Shown: positions 1-9,114, counted from the first letter of the stretch. The stretch is 33,530 bases of DNA from an uncultured Eubacterium sp. (GCA_947385775.1 CANDMI010000042.1:1-33530); one strand, 5' to 3'. The notes: generated by a model not told the origin, from the sequence alone. A program made the numbers and translations.

Positions 1-963
1 TTTTTTTATCAGCTCACTGACCAGCCCGTTGGAGCTTGTGTTCGCCCAATAGGGCGCCAACTTCCTTTTCTTTAAAAAGTTTATGATCGACCATGGATTG
101 TAAATGTTTTTATACCCGCCAAACTGGAACCCGTCATACCAATACCGAACTTCCCGCTCCTGACCCCGCAGTCCAAATTCATCCAACGCCTGGAACGTTT
201 CCGCTTCCGTAAAACCAAACGCTTCCCCATACGCTTCCGACAGGACCGTCGCGACCTCCAAGTTATTCATGTCCGAAAAAATGGATTCCTTGCTCACCCG
301 CGTAATGCCTGTCAGTATCGCCCGCTCCAAGTGCGGGTTGGTTTTAAACGTCGCGTTAAACAGCCCTTTTATAAAGCCCGTCATTTCCTCCCAGTAGCCG
401 TTCGTGTAGGCTTCCTGCAACGGCGTGTCGTACTCGTCTAATAAGATCAGCGCTTTTTTGCCATAATACTCTGCCAAAAAATAAGAAAGCTGGTTTAAAG
501 AATCCTGCGCATCTGAATTGTCCATTTCCGATGTGATCTTTTGAAAATTTACCGCATCTTCTCCTTTTAAAAATCCTTCCTCCAGCAAAAAACGATTACG
601 CTGATATACTCTTGTGATCAGCTTGCAGATCGTCTTCCTTGTATCCTTAAAATTATCCGCTTTCACGCTCGCAAAGCTTAAAAATATGACCGGATAAGCC
701 CCCTGCAATTTCCGATATTTCTCTTCTTTCCAAATCGACAGCCCTTCAAACAAATGCCCGTCGCCTTTATGGATCAGTGAGAAAAAATAGTCCAGCATAC
801 TCATTGTAAGCGTTTTCCCAAACCTGCGCGGGCGCATGATCAGCGTCACGCTGTCTTCGCTTTCCCACCATTCTTTGATAAACGCGGTTTTATCAACGTA
901 AAAACAATTTTTACGGATGATATCCCCAAAATCCTGTAACCCGATCGCCGGTATACGCGCCAT
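1..963 (-). CDS. AAA-ATPase-like / DUF1703-type protein, 5' part only
   Basis: The gene begins at an ATG at 961-963 with AGGAGG six bases upstream and runs off the left edge after 321 codons without a stop. The start MARIPAIGLQDF followed by FYVDKT is typical of the AAA-ATPase_like family (PF09820). A Walker A-like P-loop RPRRFGKT lies at residues 44-51 and a Walker B strand ALILLDEYDTP at 171-181. The later ILTGITRVSKESIFSDMNN and WYDGF segments also fit. Family members usually end in a PD-(D/E)XK-like nuclease domain (PF08011), which would lie outside the window. The cellular role of the family is not settled; they are abundant accessory genes in Clostridia and Bacteroidetes. The family assignment is secure and the function is open. 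Confidence 0.9.
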   Translation of the reverse strand, partial: MARIPAIGLQDFGDIIRKNCFYVDKTAFIKEWWESEDSVTLIMRPRRFGKTLTMSMLDYFFSLIHKGDGHLFEGLSIWKEEKYRKLQGAYPVIFLSFASVKADNFKDTRKTICKLITRVYQRNRFLLEEGFLKGEDAVNFQKITSEMDNSDAQDSLNQLSYFLAEYYGKKALILLDEYDTPLQEAYTNGYWEEMTGFIKGLFNATFKTNPHLERAILTGITRVSKESIFSDMNNLEVATVLSEAYGEAFGFTEAETFQALDEFGLRGQEREVRYWYDGFQFGGYKNIYNPWSIINFLKKRKLAPYWANTSSNGLVSELIKK

Positions 964-1143
964 TGCAAACCTCCTGATTTTCCAGCTGAAGCCTCTGATC
1001 TTTCGCCCTGATCTCATTACAAAATCTATGCTCGTTTTGTAAATCCTGCAAGATCTAAAATCCGCATTCCGATATTTTCTATCATACCACAGCCAAGGCG
1101 CAAAATCTACCGCTTAAATGTCTGCTGAACGTAACTAAAAATT

Positions 1144-1288
1144 GTTACTATTCACGGCCTGAAGGCCGCTCATAGTAACGTTTCCAGTCCATTTAAAATC
1201 GCCTGCGGCGAGGACTGGAAATCAAAAGCCGTTACTCTTTCATACGGAATGCGCAGCTAGTGCACATTCCTGGGCTGTGAAAAGTAAC
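1144..1288. mobile_element. MITE-like element 1 (145 bp, 8-bp target duplication)
   Basis: The element runs from GTTACTATTCACGGCC (1144-1159) to GGCTGTGAAAAGTAAC (1273-1288), imperfect terminal inverted repeats. It is flanked on both sides by the direct repeat TAAAAATT (1136-1143 and 1289-1296), a clean 8-bp target duplication. It codes for nothing. Internally it is palindromic: GTTACTAT pairs with ATAGTAAC (1144-1179) around a GGCC/GGCC stem, and TTTCCAGTCC pairs with GGACTGGAAA. Its right arm (CATACGGA...CCTGGGCTG...GTAAC) is homologous to that of the element at 26493-26684. No transposase is visible in the window. Confidence 0.8.
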
Positions 1289-1305
1289 TAAAAATTTACA
1301 TCTTG

Positions 1306-2286
1306 TCATCCCGTCCCCAACTGCGCCAAAATCACAGCCCCAAAAATCAGAACGCACCCAAACATTTCCCGTCCTGACAACGCCTCTCCCAAAAGCGCCC
1401 AGCCCGCCAGCACAGAAAATACCGACTCCAAGCTCATAAGCAAAGAAGCCACCGCGGGATTTACCCCCTGCTGCCCTATAATTTGCAGCGTGTACGCCAC
1501 GCCGCACGAGAGCGCTCCAGCATATAATATCGGAATCCATGCATAAGGATTTTGAAGCGTTTCCATCCAGGCGAAAATCCCATTGACGGAATGGCCCATG
1601 TCGACAAAAAACATTGGCGCAGCGGAAACAATGCCGCTTACCAGAAACTGGATACAGGCCATGCGCACGCCATCCACCAGTACGGCGAAATGGTCTATGA
1701 TCAAAATATGCACCGCAAAGGACAAAGCGCAAAGCAAAAGAAGAATGTCTGGAAAAGAAATGCGAAACTCCCCGTCAATGCACAGCAGATACAATCCGCA
1801 TACAGCGATCAAAACTCCGAGCCACATATTCCATCCAAATTTTTTATGTAAAAATATCCCAAGTATCGGCACAAGTATCATATAGCAGGCGGTCAGAAAT
1901 CCCGCCTTTCCCGCCGGGGCGCCCATGTATATCCCCATCTGCTGCAAATTGCTCGCAATGGCTAACGCCAGCCCGCAGGATATGCCGCCCAAAAGCAGCG
2001 TCTTTAATTCCGCCCGGCTGTTCGGCCTGCGCTTTGTCAGATTCAGACGGTCCATCAGCCTGATCGCGGGCAGCAGCACGATCCCGCCGATCAAAAGGCG
2101 GATGCAATTAAACGTATATGGCCCCACCAGATCGCCGCCGGCGCTTTGCGCTACGAATGCGACTCCCCAGATAAACGCGGTCAATATTAATAAAAACTCA
2201 TTCCGATGTTTGCTTCCGGATCTGATTTCAAAGTTGTTTTCGGATTTATTTTCGAATCTGTTTTCGGATCTGTTTTTGGAATCCAT
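1306..2286 (-). CDS. DMT-superfamily (EamA) membrane transporter
   Basis: This 326-aa protein has about ten hydrophobic segments. The first, LLILTAFIWGVAFVAQ, matches the opening helix of EamA-domain drug/metabolite transporters; FLTACYMILVPILGIFLHKK ends the first five-helix repeat, and the second repeat ends in VASLLMSLESVFSVLAGW followed by a final helix. The substrate cannot be read from sequence; family members export amino acids, metabolites or drugs. The first 31 residues form a polar Ser/Glu/Asn-rich extension encoded by four 12-bp tandem repeats (2233-2280), absent from typical members. The start ATG follows GAGGGG by eight bases and lies five bases after the Uma2 stop, so the two genes are probably co-transcribed. 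Confidence 0.9.
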   Translation of the reverse strand: MDSKNRSENRFENKSENNFEIRSGSKHRNEFLLILTAFIWGVAFVAQSAGGDLVGPYTFNCIRLLIGGIVLLPAIRLMDRLNLTKRRPNSRAELKTLLLGGISCGLALAIASNLQQMGIYMGAPAGKAGFLTACYMILVPILGIFLHKKFGWNMWLGVLIAVCGLYLLCIDGEFRISFPDILLLLCALSFAVHILIIDHFAVLVDGVRMACIQFLVSGIVSAAPMFFVDMGHSVNGIFAWMETLQNPYAWIPILYAGALSCGVAYTLQIIGQQGVNPAVASLLMSLESVFSVLAGWALLGEALSGREMFGCVLIFGAVILAQLGTG

Positions 2287-2291
2287 CTTTT

Positions 2292-2822
2292 TTACCCCTC
2301 ATCCTCCAGCTCATAATCGATGCCATTGAATAATTCGTCAAATGTAAGCAACACATTTGGAAAATGCACGATCCGAAGATCTTCCTTATTGCTTTCGGTA
2401 ACCGTACAAAATAAATAATACCTGGGCTTGCCCTGCTCATAATCCAATACATTTATTTCAATCCGCTTCCTTCTCCAATCCACAAGCCAGTATTCGTCAA
2501 TCTCCTGGCCGCAATAAAGCTCCATCTTTTTGCCGCGGTCGTATTTTTCGGTTGACGGAGAAAGGACTTCCATTACAAACCGCGGATTGTTTAAAAAAGA
2601 ATTTCCCCGCCTATTTCGAAAACGGCAATTAATAGAAACGTCCGGCACAACCGTTATCTCTTCTCCGTTTATTTCCCATTTATATTGGACATTATCGCCA
2701 AATACCCTGCATAAATGATCCTGCATCTGGTTTCCCACTTTAATCAGGAAATTGGAGATTACCATGGAATGCTCAATATAAGCTCCCGCCATGTCCGTTA
2801 TCTGAATATCCAAAACTCCCAC
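2292..2822 (-). CDS. Uma2-family putative PD-(D/E)XK endonuclease
   Basis: This 176-aa protein starts at GTG (2820-2822) behind AGGTGG. The motifs VVPDVSI (the acidic residue of the fold), FVMEVLSPSTEKYDRGKK and EYWLVDWRRKRIEI are the signature of the Uma2/DUF820 family, a restriction-endonuclease-like fold. Biochemical function is unproven for most members, which occur in many copies in cyanobacteria and Clostridia. The gene is upstream of, and nearly contiguous with, the EamA transporter, and divergent from the small CxxC protein at 3041. A second, distantly related Uma2 gene is at 25567-26103. Confidence 0.88.
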   Translation of the reverse strand: MGVLDIQITDMAGAYIEHSMVISNFLIKVGNQMQDHLCRVFGDNVQYKWEINGEEITVVPDVSINCRFRNRRGNSFLNNPRFVMEVLSPSTEKYDRGKKMELYCGQEIDEYWLVDWRRKRIEINVLDYEQGKPRYYLFCTVTESNKEDLRIVHFPNVLLTFDELFNGIDYELEDEG

Positions 2823-2944
2823 AACTGACCACCTTCCTTATATCTTAATAGCTTTATTATGCCAGAATCTTATGCAAATTGCTATACCATCTTTCCCCGC
2901 ATTTTAAAAGCTTTCGCTTTTCTCTATGGACTTCACGTTCACGT

Positions 2945-2973
2945 TTGCTTTTTTCTGAAATTTTCGGTATACT
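2945..2973 (+). promoter_or_regulatory. Sigma-A promoter for the 74-aa protein gene
   Basis: TTGCTT (2945-2950), a 17-base spacer and TATACT (2968-2973) predict a start near 2980, about 60 bases upstream of the ATG at 3041. Confidence 0.7.
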
Positions 2974-3040
2974 GCCTATATCGCAAACGGATTTTCCAAT
3001 ACCGCAATACCATTTTTCAACTATCAGGCAGGAGGGAATT

Positions 3041-3265
3041 ATGCTATTTAAAAAAAAGAAACCAGAGCCGCTGAATTATCCTTACGACAGGGAAAACGAA
3101 AAACCGATTTTAAAATGCAGCATTTGCAACGGGGAACAGGTCGCAGGCTTTAAAAACATACATACCGGGGCGTTCCATGAGGTGATGTTTATACGAAATG
3201 ACGCGGAGCTCCAGGCTTTTATGGCGCAATACGGGCTTTCCGGGGAGATCGCTAAGGAATATTAA
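3041..3265 (+). CDS. Small conserved-type CxxC protein, 74 aa
   Basis: The ATG at 3041 is preceded by AGGAGG at a proper distance, so I chose it over in-frame starts further upstream. The product opens with a Lys-rich MLFKKKKPEP, then has ILKCSICNGEQVAGFKNI (a CxxC pair) and HEVMFIRNDAELQAFMAQYG. It resembles short conserved proteins of Clostridia that carry CSIC and GEQVAGF motifs; I know no demonstrated function. The single CxxC could bind a metal in a dimer or be redox active, but that is speculation. It is monocistronic, has its own promoter at 2945, and ends about 20 bases before a paired-hairpin repeat that separates it from the convergent ABC exporter gene. Confidence 0.8.
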   Translation: MLFKKKKPEPLNYPYDRENEKPILKCSICNGEQVAGFKNIHTGAFHEVMFIRNDAELQAFMAQYGLSGEIAKEY

Positions 3266-3287
3266 TTTAATGTGCCTGTGCTTATCA

Positions 3288-3456
3288 ATCGAGTAGGGGA
3301 AGACTTCCCCTACTCGCCGCGCGGCCCGCATACTGCGTCAGCAGCAAATTTCCATATGCGGGCCTGTGCAATCGAGCAGGGAATTTTGATTTCCTGCTCG
3401 CGCGCCGGGCGCCCGTCAGCTTCTGCTGACATATTTCATTTGGGCGCCCGTGTGCA
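3288..3456. repeat. Paired-hairpin repeat, two tandem units
   Basis: Unit 1 (3288-3370) has hairpin GAGTAGGGGA/TCCCCTACTC, the linker CCGCGC, then hairpin GGCCCGCATA/TATGCGGGCC enclosing CTGCGTCAGCAG, and ends in TGTGCA. Unit 2 (3371-3456) differs in sequence but keeps the plan: GAGCAGGGA/TTCCTGCTC, then GGGCGCCCG...GGGCGCCCG enclosing GTCAGCTTCTGCTGAC, ending TGTGCA. Unit 1 is nearly identical to the single unit at 18560-18644. Both loci lie between convergent genes. Confidence 0.8.
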
Positions 3457-3492
3457 TAAAAAAGAAAGCGCAGGCTATCTCCTAGCCTGCGC
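3457..3492 (-). terminator. Intrinsic terminator of the ABC exporter gene
   Basis: On the minus strand a 10-bp stem GCGCAGGCTA/TAGCCTGCGC (3468-3477 with 3483-3492) is followed by a T-rich tract. The stop codon of the exporter (3482-3484) lies at the loop edge, so the last sense codons form one arm. Confidence 0.8.
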
Positions 3493-5275
3493 GATATAAT
3501 CCCGCGTAAATGCCGCCTTTTTCAAGCAACTCCTCATGTGTGCCCTGCTCCTCAATTCCCTGCTCGGTTAAAACCAGTATCCGACCGGCGTTTCGGATTG
3601 TCGTAAGCCTGTGGGCGATCACAAATGTGGTGCGGTTTGCCGCCAGCTTTTCTAACGATTCCTGCACGACCTTTTCGCTTTCATTGTCCAGCGCGGAAGT
3701 CGCCTCGTCAAAAATTAGGATCGGCGGATTTTTCAAAAATACTCTGGCAATGGAAAGACGCTGCTTTTGCCCGCCGGAGAGCTTTACGCCCCGCTGCCCT
3801 ACGTCGGTGTCGTATCCGTCTGGAAGCTCCATGATAAAATCGTGCGCATTTGCGCGCTTTGCCGCCTGTATCACCTCTTGCCTGCTTGCGCCGGGCTTTC
3901 CGTAGGCGATGTTGTCATAAACCGTTCCGGTAAATAAATACACGTCCTGCTGGACAATGCCGATATTTCCCCGCAGGCTCTTTAGCTGTAACTTTCGTAT
4001 ATCCTGCCCGTCCACCGTGATCCGCCCGCAGCACGTCTCATAAAACCGTGGAATCAGGCTGCACAGCGTGCTTTTGCCTATGCCGGAAGAACCCACCAGG
4101 GCGACGTATTCCCCTGCCGGAACCTGTAAATCAATATGCTCCAGCACGCAGTCCTTGTCATTAGCGTAACGAAACGATACGTCCTCAAAGCGGATATCGC
4201 CCTTTACATTTTCCAAAGGCTTCGCATCCGGCGCGTCCTCAATATCCGGCAGGATATCCAGCATTTGGATAAACCGCTCGTACCCCGAATAGCCATTTTG
4301 AAACTGCTCCGTAAAATCGATCAGCGTTTTGATCGGATCGGTAAACACATTGATATAAAGCAAAAACGTCACAAAATCCGTAACCCGCACAAGGCCCCTT
4401 ACCGCCATTAGCCCGCCTGCCGCGATCACAAGCACGTTAATCAGCATCGTAAATGCCGTCAGGCCCGAATGGTACTGGCCCATATAAAAATAACTGTCTT
4501 TTTTCGCGGCTAAAAACCCGTCGTTGCCAGCCTTAAACTTTTCATTTTCCACGGATTCATTCGCAAAGGATTTGACCGCGCGGATTCCTGAAAGGTTATC
4601 CTCAATCTGGCTGTTGATCTCCGCGATCTTCACCCTGTTTTTCTGAAACGCCCGCTTCATACGCTTATTGCATACATAGGCAAACGCCAGCATAAACGGA
4701 ACGAGCGCAAACGCTGCCGCCGCAAGATACGGATTTATGGACAGCAGGATAAAAAACGCGCCAATGATCTTAATGCACGAGATCGCAACGTTTTCCGGCC
4801 CATGGTGCAAAAGCTCCGTTATATCAAATAAATCGCTTGTCACGCGGGACATCAGCTGGCCGACTTTTTGCTCGTCAAAAAACGAAAAGGACATTTTTTG
4901 ATAGTGGTCGAAAATCTGGGCGCGCATATCGTACTCGATTTTTGCGCCCATCACATGCCCATAATTGGAAATATAATAATTGCTAAACCACTGTACGCCC
5001 ACTAAGGCGACCAAAACCGTCCCGAGCTTTAAAAGCGCCGCCTGCGCATCCGCCGCGTCCATATAGATCACAGTATTTGTAACATAACGGACTGCCAATG
5101 GAAAGACCAAAGCCACCGCCGCGGATAAAAACGCAAAAACCATATCTGTCAAAAACACTCCCAGGTATGGTTTATAATAAGACGCAAGCCGCCGCAAAAC
5201 GCCTTTTTTTGGATTTTTACTTGTTTTTTCTGACTCTTTTATATTTTCTATATTCTTTATTTTCTTTATTTTCAA
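3482..5275 (-). CDS. ABC exporter, fused membrane and ATPase domains
   Basis: This roughly 597-aa half-transporter has six membrane helices in the first 300 residues (type I exporter fold), then a complete nucleotide-binding domain: Walker A GSSGIGKST, signature LSGGQKQR, Walker B ILIFDEATSALD and switch VIAHRLTT. All catalytic residues are present, so it probably works as a homodimer of the MsbA/BmrA type; the substrate is unknown (lipid, drug or peptide). I chose the TTG at 5273-5275 because it overlaps the TGA of the 53-aa gene (TTGA) and has GGAGAG upstream. Another TTG at 5303-5305 would add ten residues. The N-terminus, MKIKKIKNIENIKESEK, is encoded by a purine-rich low-complexity tract. 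Confidence 0.9.
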   Translation of the reverse strand: MKIKKIKNIENIKESEKTSKNPKKGVLRRLASYYKPYLGVFLTDMVFAFLSAAVALVFPLAVRYVTNTVIYMDAADAQAALLKLGTVLVALVGVQWFSNYYISNYGHVMGAKIEYDMRAQIFDHYQKMSFSFFDEQKVGQLMSRVTSDLFDITELLHHGPENVAISCIKIIGAFFILLSINPYLAAAAFALVPFMLAFAYVCNKRMKRAFQKNRVKIAEINSQIEDNLSGIRAVKSFANESVENEKFKAGNDGFLAAKKDSYFYMGQYHSGLTAFTMLINVLVIAAGGLMAVRGLVRVTDFVTFLLYINVFTDPIKTLIDFTEQFQNGYSGYERFIQMLDILPDIEDAPDAKPLENVKGDIRFEDVSFRYANDKDCVLEHIDLQVPAGEYVALVGSSGIGKSTLCSLIPRFYETCCGRITVDGQDIRKLQLKSLRGNIGIVQQDVYLFTGTVYDNIAYGKPGASRQEVIQAAKRANAHDFIMELPDGYDTDVGQRGVKLSGGQKQRLSIARVFLKNPPILIFDEATSALDNESEKVVQESLEKLAANRTTFVIAHRLTTIRNAGRILVLTEQGIEEQGTHEELLEKGGIYAGLYRAG

Positions 5276-5433
5276 TCGAAGCTCTCTCCATCCTCCTTTT
5301 GCCAATATTCCGTTTTCTTTGGTTTATTCAAAACCGCGTTCAGGTCAATGATGTCACGGCAGATCGCCTGCGCGGACGAATAAGTTCCAAACAATAAATC
5401 CAGATATTTTTCCTGTTTCAATTCCAGCTCCAT
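5272..5433 (-). CDS. Small protein, 53 aa, coupled to ABC exporter
   Basis: An ATG at 5431-5433 with GGGAGG upstream opens a 53-codon frame whose TGA overlaps the exporter's TTG start by two bases. The product begins MELELKQEKYLDLLFGTYSS and ends EYWQKEDGESFD. It is charged, probably helical, and has no membrane segment or signal peptide. I do not recognise the family. The ribosome binding site and stop/start overlap argue that it is translated and that it couples translation of the exporter. It could be a small regulator or accessory subunit, or mainly a coupling leader. Confidence 0.65.
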   Translation of the reverse strand: MELELKQEKYLDLLFGTYSSAQAICRDIIDLNAVLNKPKKTEYWQKEDGESFD

Positions 5434-5597
5434 AATAGCCTCCCTGCTCAAATAAGAATCTGTTCTGAAATAGACATTGAAAAAAATAATAAAGATAAAA
5501 TTAATATAAAATATGTCTAAAACTACTCTAAACTTACCACACAGGGTTATTTTAGCAATAAACTGAAATTTTTTCCATAGTAAAATTTAATAAAATA

Positions 5598-6404
5598 TTA
5601 TGAAATATTACATTTCTTGACAGCATCTTTCATCTGCCGGACCGCATCCGCAACATGCGGCACACAGTTTTCGCCATATTCCCCACAAAGCTTCACAAGC
5701 GCGGAGCCTACGATCGCGCCGTCTGACAACGCCGCCATTTCCGCCGCCTGATCTGGCGTGGAGATCCCAAATCCAACCGCGCATGGGATATCCGCCACTT
5801 CCTTTACCAGCCGCACCATCGCCCCAATGTCCGTCGTGATCTCGCTCCTGGTCCCGGTCACGCCAAGGGAGGATACGCAGTATAAAAAGCCCTTTGCTTC
5901 CTTTGCGATCATCTGTATCCTTTCATGGGAAGTTGGCGCGATCATGGAAATTAACGCGATCCCATGCGTATTACACGCATCCGTAAAATCCCCTTTTTCC
6001 TCAAACGGCACATCCGGCAAGATTAGCCCGTCTATGCCGCAGTCCGCCGCCTTTTCCATAAACCGCCCCGTCCCATAAGAAAACACGACGTTTGCGTAGG
6101 TCATAAAAACGAGCGGAACCTGCGAATTTTTTCGAATGTTTTTTACCATCTGAAAAATATCGTCCGTCGTAACATTTTTTGAAAGCGCGCGGATATCCGC
6201 TTCCTGTATCACCGGCCCTTCCGCGGTCGGGTCGGAAAACGGGATGCCAAGCTCGATCAAATCCGCTCCCGCTTTTTCCATCTCATATACGAGCCGCTCC
6301 GTCACTTCCAGGGACGGGTCCCCGCAAGTGATAAAAGGGATAAACGCTTTCCCATGTAAAAAAGCCTGCCTGATATTATTTTCCCCATTCTGATTCCTAT
6401 TCAT
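5598..6404 (-). CDS. trpA: Tryptophan synthase alpha chain
   Basis: TrpA cleaves indole-3-glycerol phosphate to indole and glyceraldehyde 3-phosphate and passes indole to TrpB. This 268-aa TIM barrel shows [22 protein letters not shown] with catalytic Glu51, [25 protein letters not shown] (loop 6) and [11 protein letters not shown]. The start at 6402-6404 is preferred over an upstream frame opening because GAGGAGAGG precedes it and it overlaps the trpB stop by eight bases. At the position of the E. coli catalytic Asp60 (motif SDPLADGP) this protein reads SDPTAEGP, so the carboxylate is Glu. It is the last gene of the operon; no strong terminator follows. Confidence 0.96.
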   Translation of the reverse strand: MNRNQNGENNIRQAFLHGKAFIPFITCGDPSLEVTERLVYEMEKAGADLIELGIPFSDPTAEGPVIQEADIRALSKNVTTDDIFQMVKNIRKNSQVPLVFMTYANVVFSYGTGRFMEKAADCGIDGLILPDVPFEEKGDFTDACNTHGIALISMIAPTSHERIQMIAKEAKGFLYCVSSLGVTGTRSEITTDIGAMVRLVKEVADIPCAVGFGISTPDQAAEMAALSDGAIVGSALVKLCGEYGENCVPHVADAVRQMKDAVKKCNIS

Positions 6405-7587
6405 AAATTTCCTCTCCTCTGTAACGCGCGATCGCCGCACAGTCCTTATCGCCGCGCCCTGATATATTGATTACAATGATCTGGTCTTTTTTCATGCCAG
6501 GCGCAAGTTTCATCGCATACGCCACTGCATGAGCGCTCTCGATTGCGGGTATAACGCCCTCCATCCGAGATAAATATTCAAACGCGCGCACCGCTTCCTC
6601 ATCCGTCACCGGCACGTATTCCGCCCGTCCCGTATCGTGCAAGTACGCGTGCTCCGGCCCGATCCCCGGGTAATCCAGCCCTGCCGATATGGAATATACA
6701 GGCGCGATCTGACCATATTCATCCTGGCAAAAATAGGATTTCATGCCATGGAAAATGCCGGGCCTTCCGGTCGCGACCGTCGCCGCCGTCTCCGCCGTGT
6801 CCACACCGCGCCCCGCCGCCTCGCATCCGATCAGGCGCACCGATTTATCTGGAATAAAATGATAAAAGGCCCCCATCGCGTTCGAGCCGCCGCCAACGCA
6901 CGCCATAACCACATCCGGCAGCTTCCCTTCCGCCTGCATAAGCTGCAATTTGATCTCTTTGGAAATGACCGCCTGGAAATCCCGCACGATCGTCGGAAAC
7001 GGATGCGGGCCCATAACAGAGCCTAACAGGTAATGGGTGTCGTCTATGCGTTTTGTCCATTCCCGCAGCGCTTCCGACACCGCGTCCTTTAACGTGCCGG
7101 TTCCCGATGTGACGGAATGCACCTTCGCTCCCAAAAGGCGCATACGGTATACGTTTAACGCCTGGCGCTTTATATCCTCCTCTCCCATAAAGACCTCGCA
7201 TTCCATTCCCATATAGGCCGCCGCCGTCGCCGTCGCCACTCCATGCTGGCCCGCCCCGGTTTCCGCGATCAGCCTCGTCTTTCCCATCTTTTTCGCAAGC
7301 AGGCTTTGGCCTAACACATTATTGATTTTATGAGAGCCGGTATGGTTTAAATCCTCCCGTTTTAAATAAATCTTCGCTCCGCCCAAATCCCTGGTCATAC
7401 GTGACGCATAATACAGGCTGGAAGGACGGCCCGCATAATTGTGGTATAAATCCTCAAGCTGCCTTTGGAACTCCGGCTCGTTTTTGTAATGCTCATACGC
7501 CCGCTCCAGCTCAATGACCGCGTTCATCAATGTCTCTGGAATATACTGGCCTCCATGCTTCCCGAATCTGCCGTTTTTATCTGACAT
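6397..7587 (-). CDS. trpB: Tryptophan synthase beta chain
   Basis: TrpB condenses indole with L-serine to L-tryptophan using pyridoxal phosphate, in an alpha2-beta2 complex. The 396-aa protein is standard TrpB1 length. It has [14 protein letters not shown] at the N-terminus, HTGSHKINN with Schiff-base Lys87, ETGAGQHG at 109-116, and the PLP phosphate loop GGGSNA at 232-237. The 3' end overlaps trpA, and the 40-bp gap to trpF keeps it within the operon. No damage is visible. Confidence 0.97.
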   Translation of the reverse strand: MSDKNGRFGKHGGQYIPETLMNAVIELERAYEHYKNEPEFQRQLEDLYHNYAGRPSSLYYASRMTRDLGGAKIYLKREDLNHTGSHKINNVLGQSLLAKKMGKTRLIAETGAGQHGVATATAAAYMGMECEVFMGEEDIKRQALNVYRMRLLGAKVHSVTSGTGTLKDAVSEALREWTKRIDDTHYLLGSVMGPHPFPTIVRDFQAVISKEIKLQLMQAEGKLPDVVMACVGGGSNAMGAFYHFIPDKSVRLIGCEAAGRGVDTAETAATVATGRPGIFHGMKSYFCQDEYGQIAPVYSISAGLDYPGIGPEHAYLHDTGRAEYVPVTDEEAVRAFEYLSRMEGVIPAIESAHAVAYAMKLAPGMKKDQIIVINISGRGDKDCAAIARYRGEEIYE

Positions 7588-7627
7588 GTTTATCTCCTTT
7601 CTGATATCCTATTAATAAAATCTTAAT

Positions 7628-8299
7628 TTATTTATCTAAAATTTTTAAAATCCTTTTATCCGAATCCTTTTCCATACAATCTGCCCGGGACATATGGGCA
7701 AGCTGGACGAAACGGGCGATTTTCTTTTCATCCTTCCACCCGTCCGTCTCCGCGCCGCCGGAAACGTCAACCGCATACGCGCCTTTTGCAAGCGCTTTTG
7801 CAATATTATCCAGGCTGATCCCGCCTGCCAGAAAATAACGTTTGCGGCAGCTTACTCCTGTCAACAAAGACCAGTCGAACGACTGCCCGGTGCCGCCGCT
7901 TCCATGGTCAAATAAAAGGAAATCCGCGCAGCTTTCTTCCATCCGCGTGATATCGGCTCTTTCACGGACGGACACCGCTTTTATCACAGGCGCGCCCGTC
8001 TTTCTTTTGATCCAGCTGATATCTTCCTCCGTCTCCTGTCCATGAAGCTGCACAACAGAAATAATATCTTGATTCAATAAATCCGCTATCAACTCCCGCT
8101 CTTCGTTTACAAATACGCCCACGCTTGCAATATCCGGCGACAGCATTGCTTTTAGCATAGCGGCGCGCTTGGGCGTGACATACCGTTTGCTTTTAGGCGC
8201 GAACACAAAGCCGATATAATCCGGCCTGGATCGATTCACCGCCTGGATATCCTGCGGCCTGCGCAGGCCGCAGATTTTTATTTTCATTGTTTTATTCAA
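7628..8299 (-). CDS. trpF: Phosphoribosylanthranilate isomerase
   Basis: TrpF isomerises N-(5'-phosphoribosyl)anthranilate to the carboxyphenylamino-deoxyribulose phosphate used by TrpC. This 223-aa TIM barrel has KIKICGLRRPQD with the catalytic Cys, YIGFVFAPKSKR, VQLHGQE and the phosphate-binding AVDVSGGAETDG. Translation probably starts at TTG (8297-8299), which overlaps the trpC stop (TTGA) and follows AGGAGG by about ten bases. An internal ATG four codons later lacks a well-spaced ribosome binding site. The protein ends in a short Lys/Asp-rich tail. Confidence 0.95.
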   Translation of the reverse strand: MNKTMKIKICGLRRPQDIQAVNRSRPDYIGFVFAPKSKRYVTPKRAAMLKAMLSPDIASVGVFVNEERELIADLLNQDIISVVQLHGQETEEDISWIKRKTGAPVIKAVSVRERADITRMEESCADFLLFDHGSGGTGQSFDWSLLTGVSCRKRYFLAGGISLDNIAKALAKGAYAVDVSGGAETDGWKDEKKIARFVQLAHMSRADCMEKDSDKRILKILDK

Positions 8300-9114
8300 T
8301 CCCGCGCGCCCTCCTGTCCCCGCAGCCGCGCAAGCATCGCTTTTTTATCCTGTGACTTCATCAAAAGCTCTCCGATCAGTACCGCGTCTGTGCCGTTTTG
8401 CATAAGCAAAGCGATATCATCCGCGCCCCGTATCCCGCTTTCTGACACATAAACGCAATCCGCAGGAACAAATTCCCGCAGCCGGACGCTGGCGGTAAGA
8501 TCCACCTGGAAGGTGTTCAGGTCACGGTTATTCACGCCGATCACCCTGGCCCCACATTTATTCGCGCGTTCCACCTCCTGCTTCGTATGCGCTTCCACCA
8601 GGGCGGATAACCCAAGGCTGTCGGATATTTTTAAATATTCTTTTAATTCTTCGTCCGTTAGCAGCGCACAGATCAAAAGGATCGCGCTTGCCCCAAGCGC
8701 CTTTGCCTCATAGATCATATACGAGTCTATCACAAAATCCTTGCGCAATACCGGAATCCGCACATTTTTTGCGATTTCCTGTAAATATTCATCCCTGCCC
8801 TGAAAGTAAAACGGCTCTGTCAGGCAGGAGATCGCCGCGGCCCCGGCGGCTTCATATTCCCTGGCTATCTGCAAATATGGAAACTCCGGCGCGATCAGCC
8901 CTTTGGACGGGGACGCTTTTTTTACCTCGCAGATAAAGGACATGCCCTGTTTCTTTAACGCCTGCTCAAACGGATACGCAAATGGCTCCCTGTCGTTTTT
9001 TTGTTTTTACAAAGCCTTAGATTTTACCGCTTCTAACGGAAGGATCTCTTTTTTACGCGCGATGCGCTCTTTTGTCTTTTGCGCGATCCGGTTTAAAATG
9101 GATGCATCCTTCAT
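8296..9114 (-). pseudogene. trpC: Indole-3-glycerol phosphate synthase gene with in-frame TAA
   Basis: TrpC makes indole-3-glycerol phosphate. The natural start is the ATG at 9112-9114, overlapping the trpD stop as ATGA. That frame encodes a normal N-terminus (ILNRIAQKTKERIARKKEIL...) but meets TAA at codon 36 (9007-9009). The same frame then continues without any shift through PFAYPFEQALKK into an intact catalytic core: SFICEVKKASPSKG, VLRKDFVID, GVNNRDL, VSESGI. From the next ATG (8941-8943) a 215-aa protein could be made, but there is only a poor ribosome binding site and it would lack about 57 residues, including the N-terminal helix. A single substitution in an A-rich stretch explains the stop; a sequencing error, readthrough or reinitiation are alternatives. 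Confidence 0.88.

Noticed and set aside
5306-5597. A promoter for the small gene and ABC exporter
   Set aside because: The region is very A/T-rich, and several hexamers match weakly with no pair at good spacing, so no position could be chosen.
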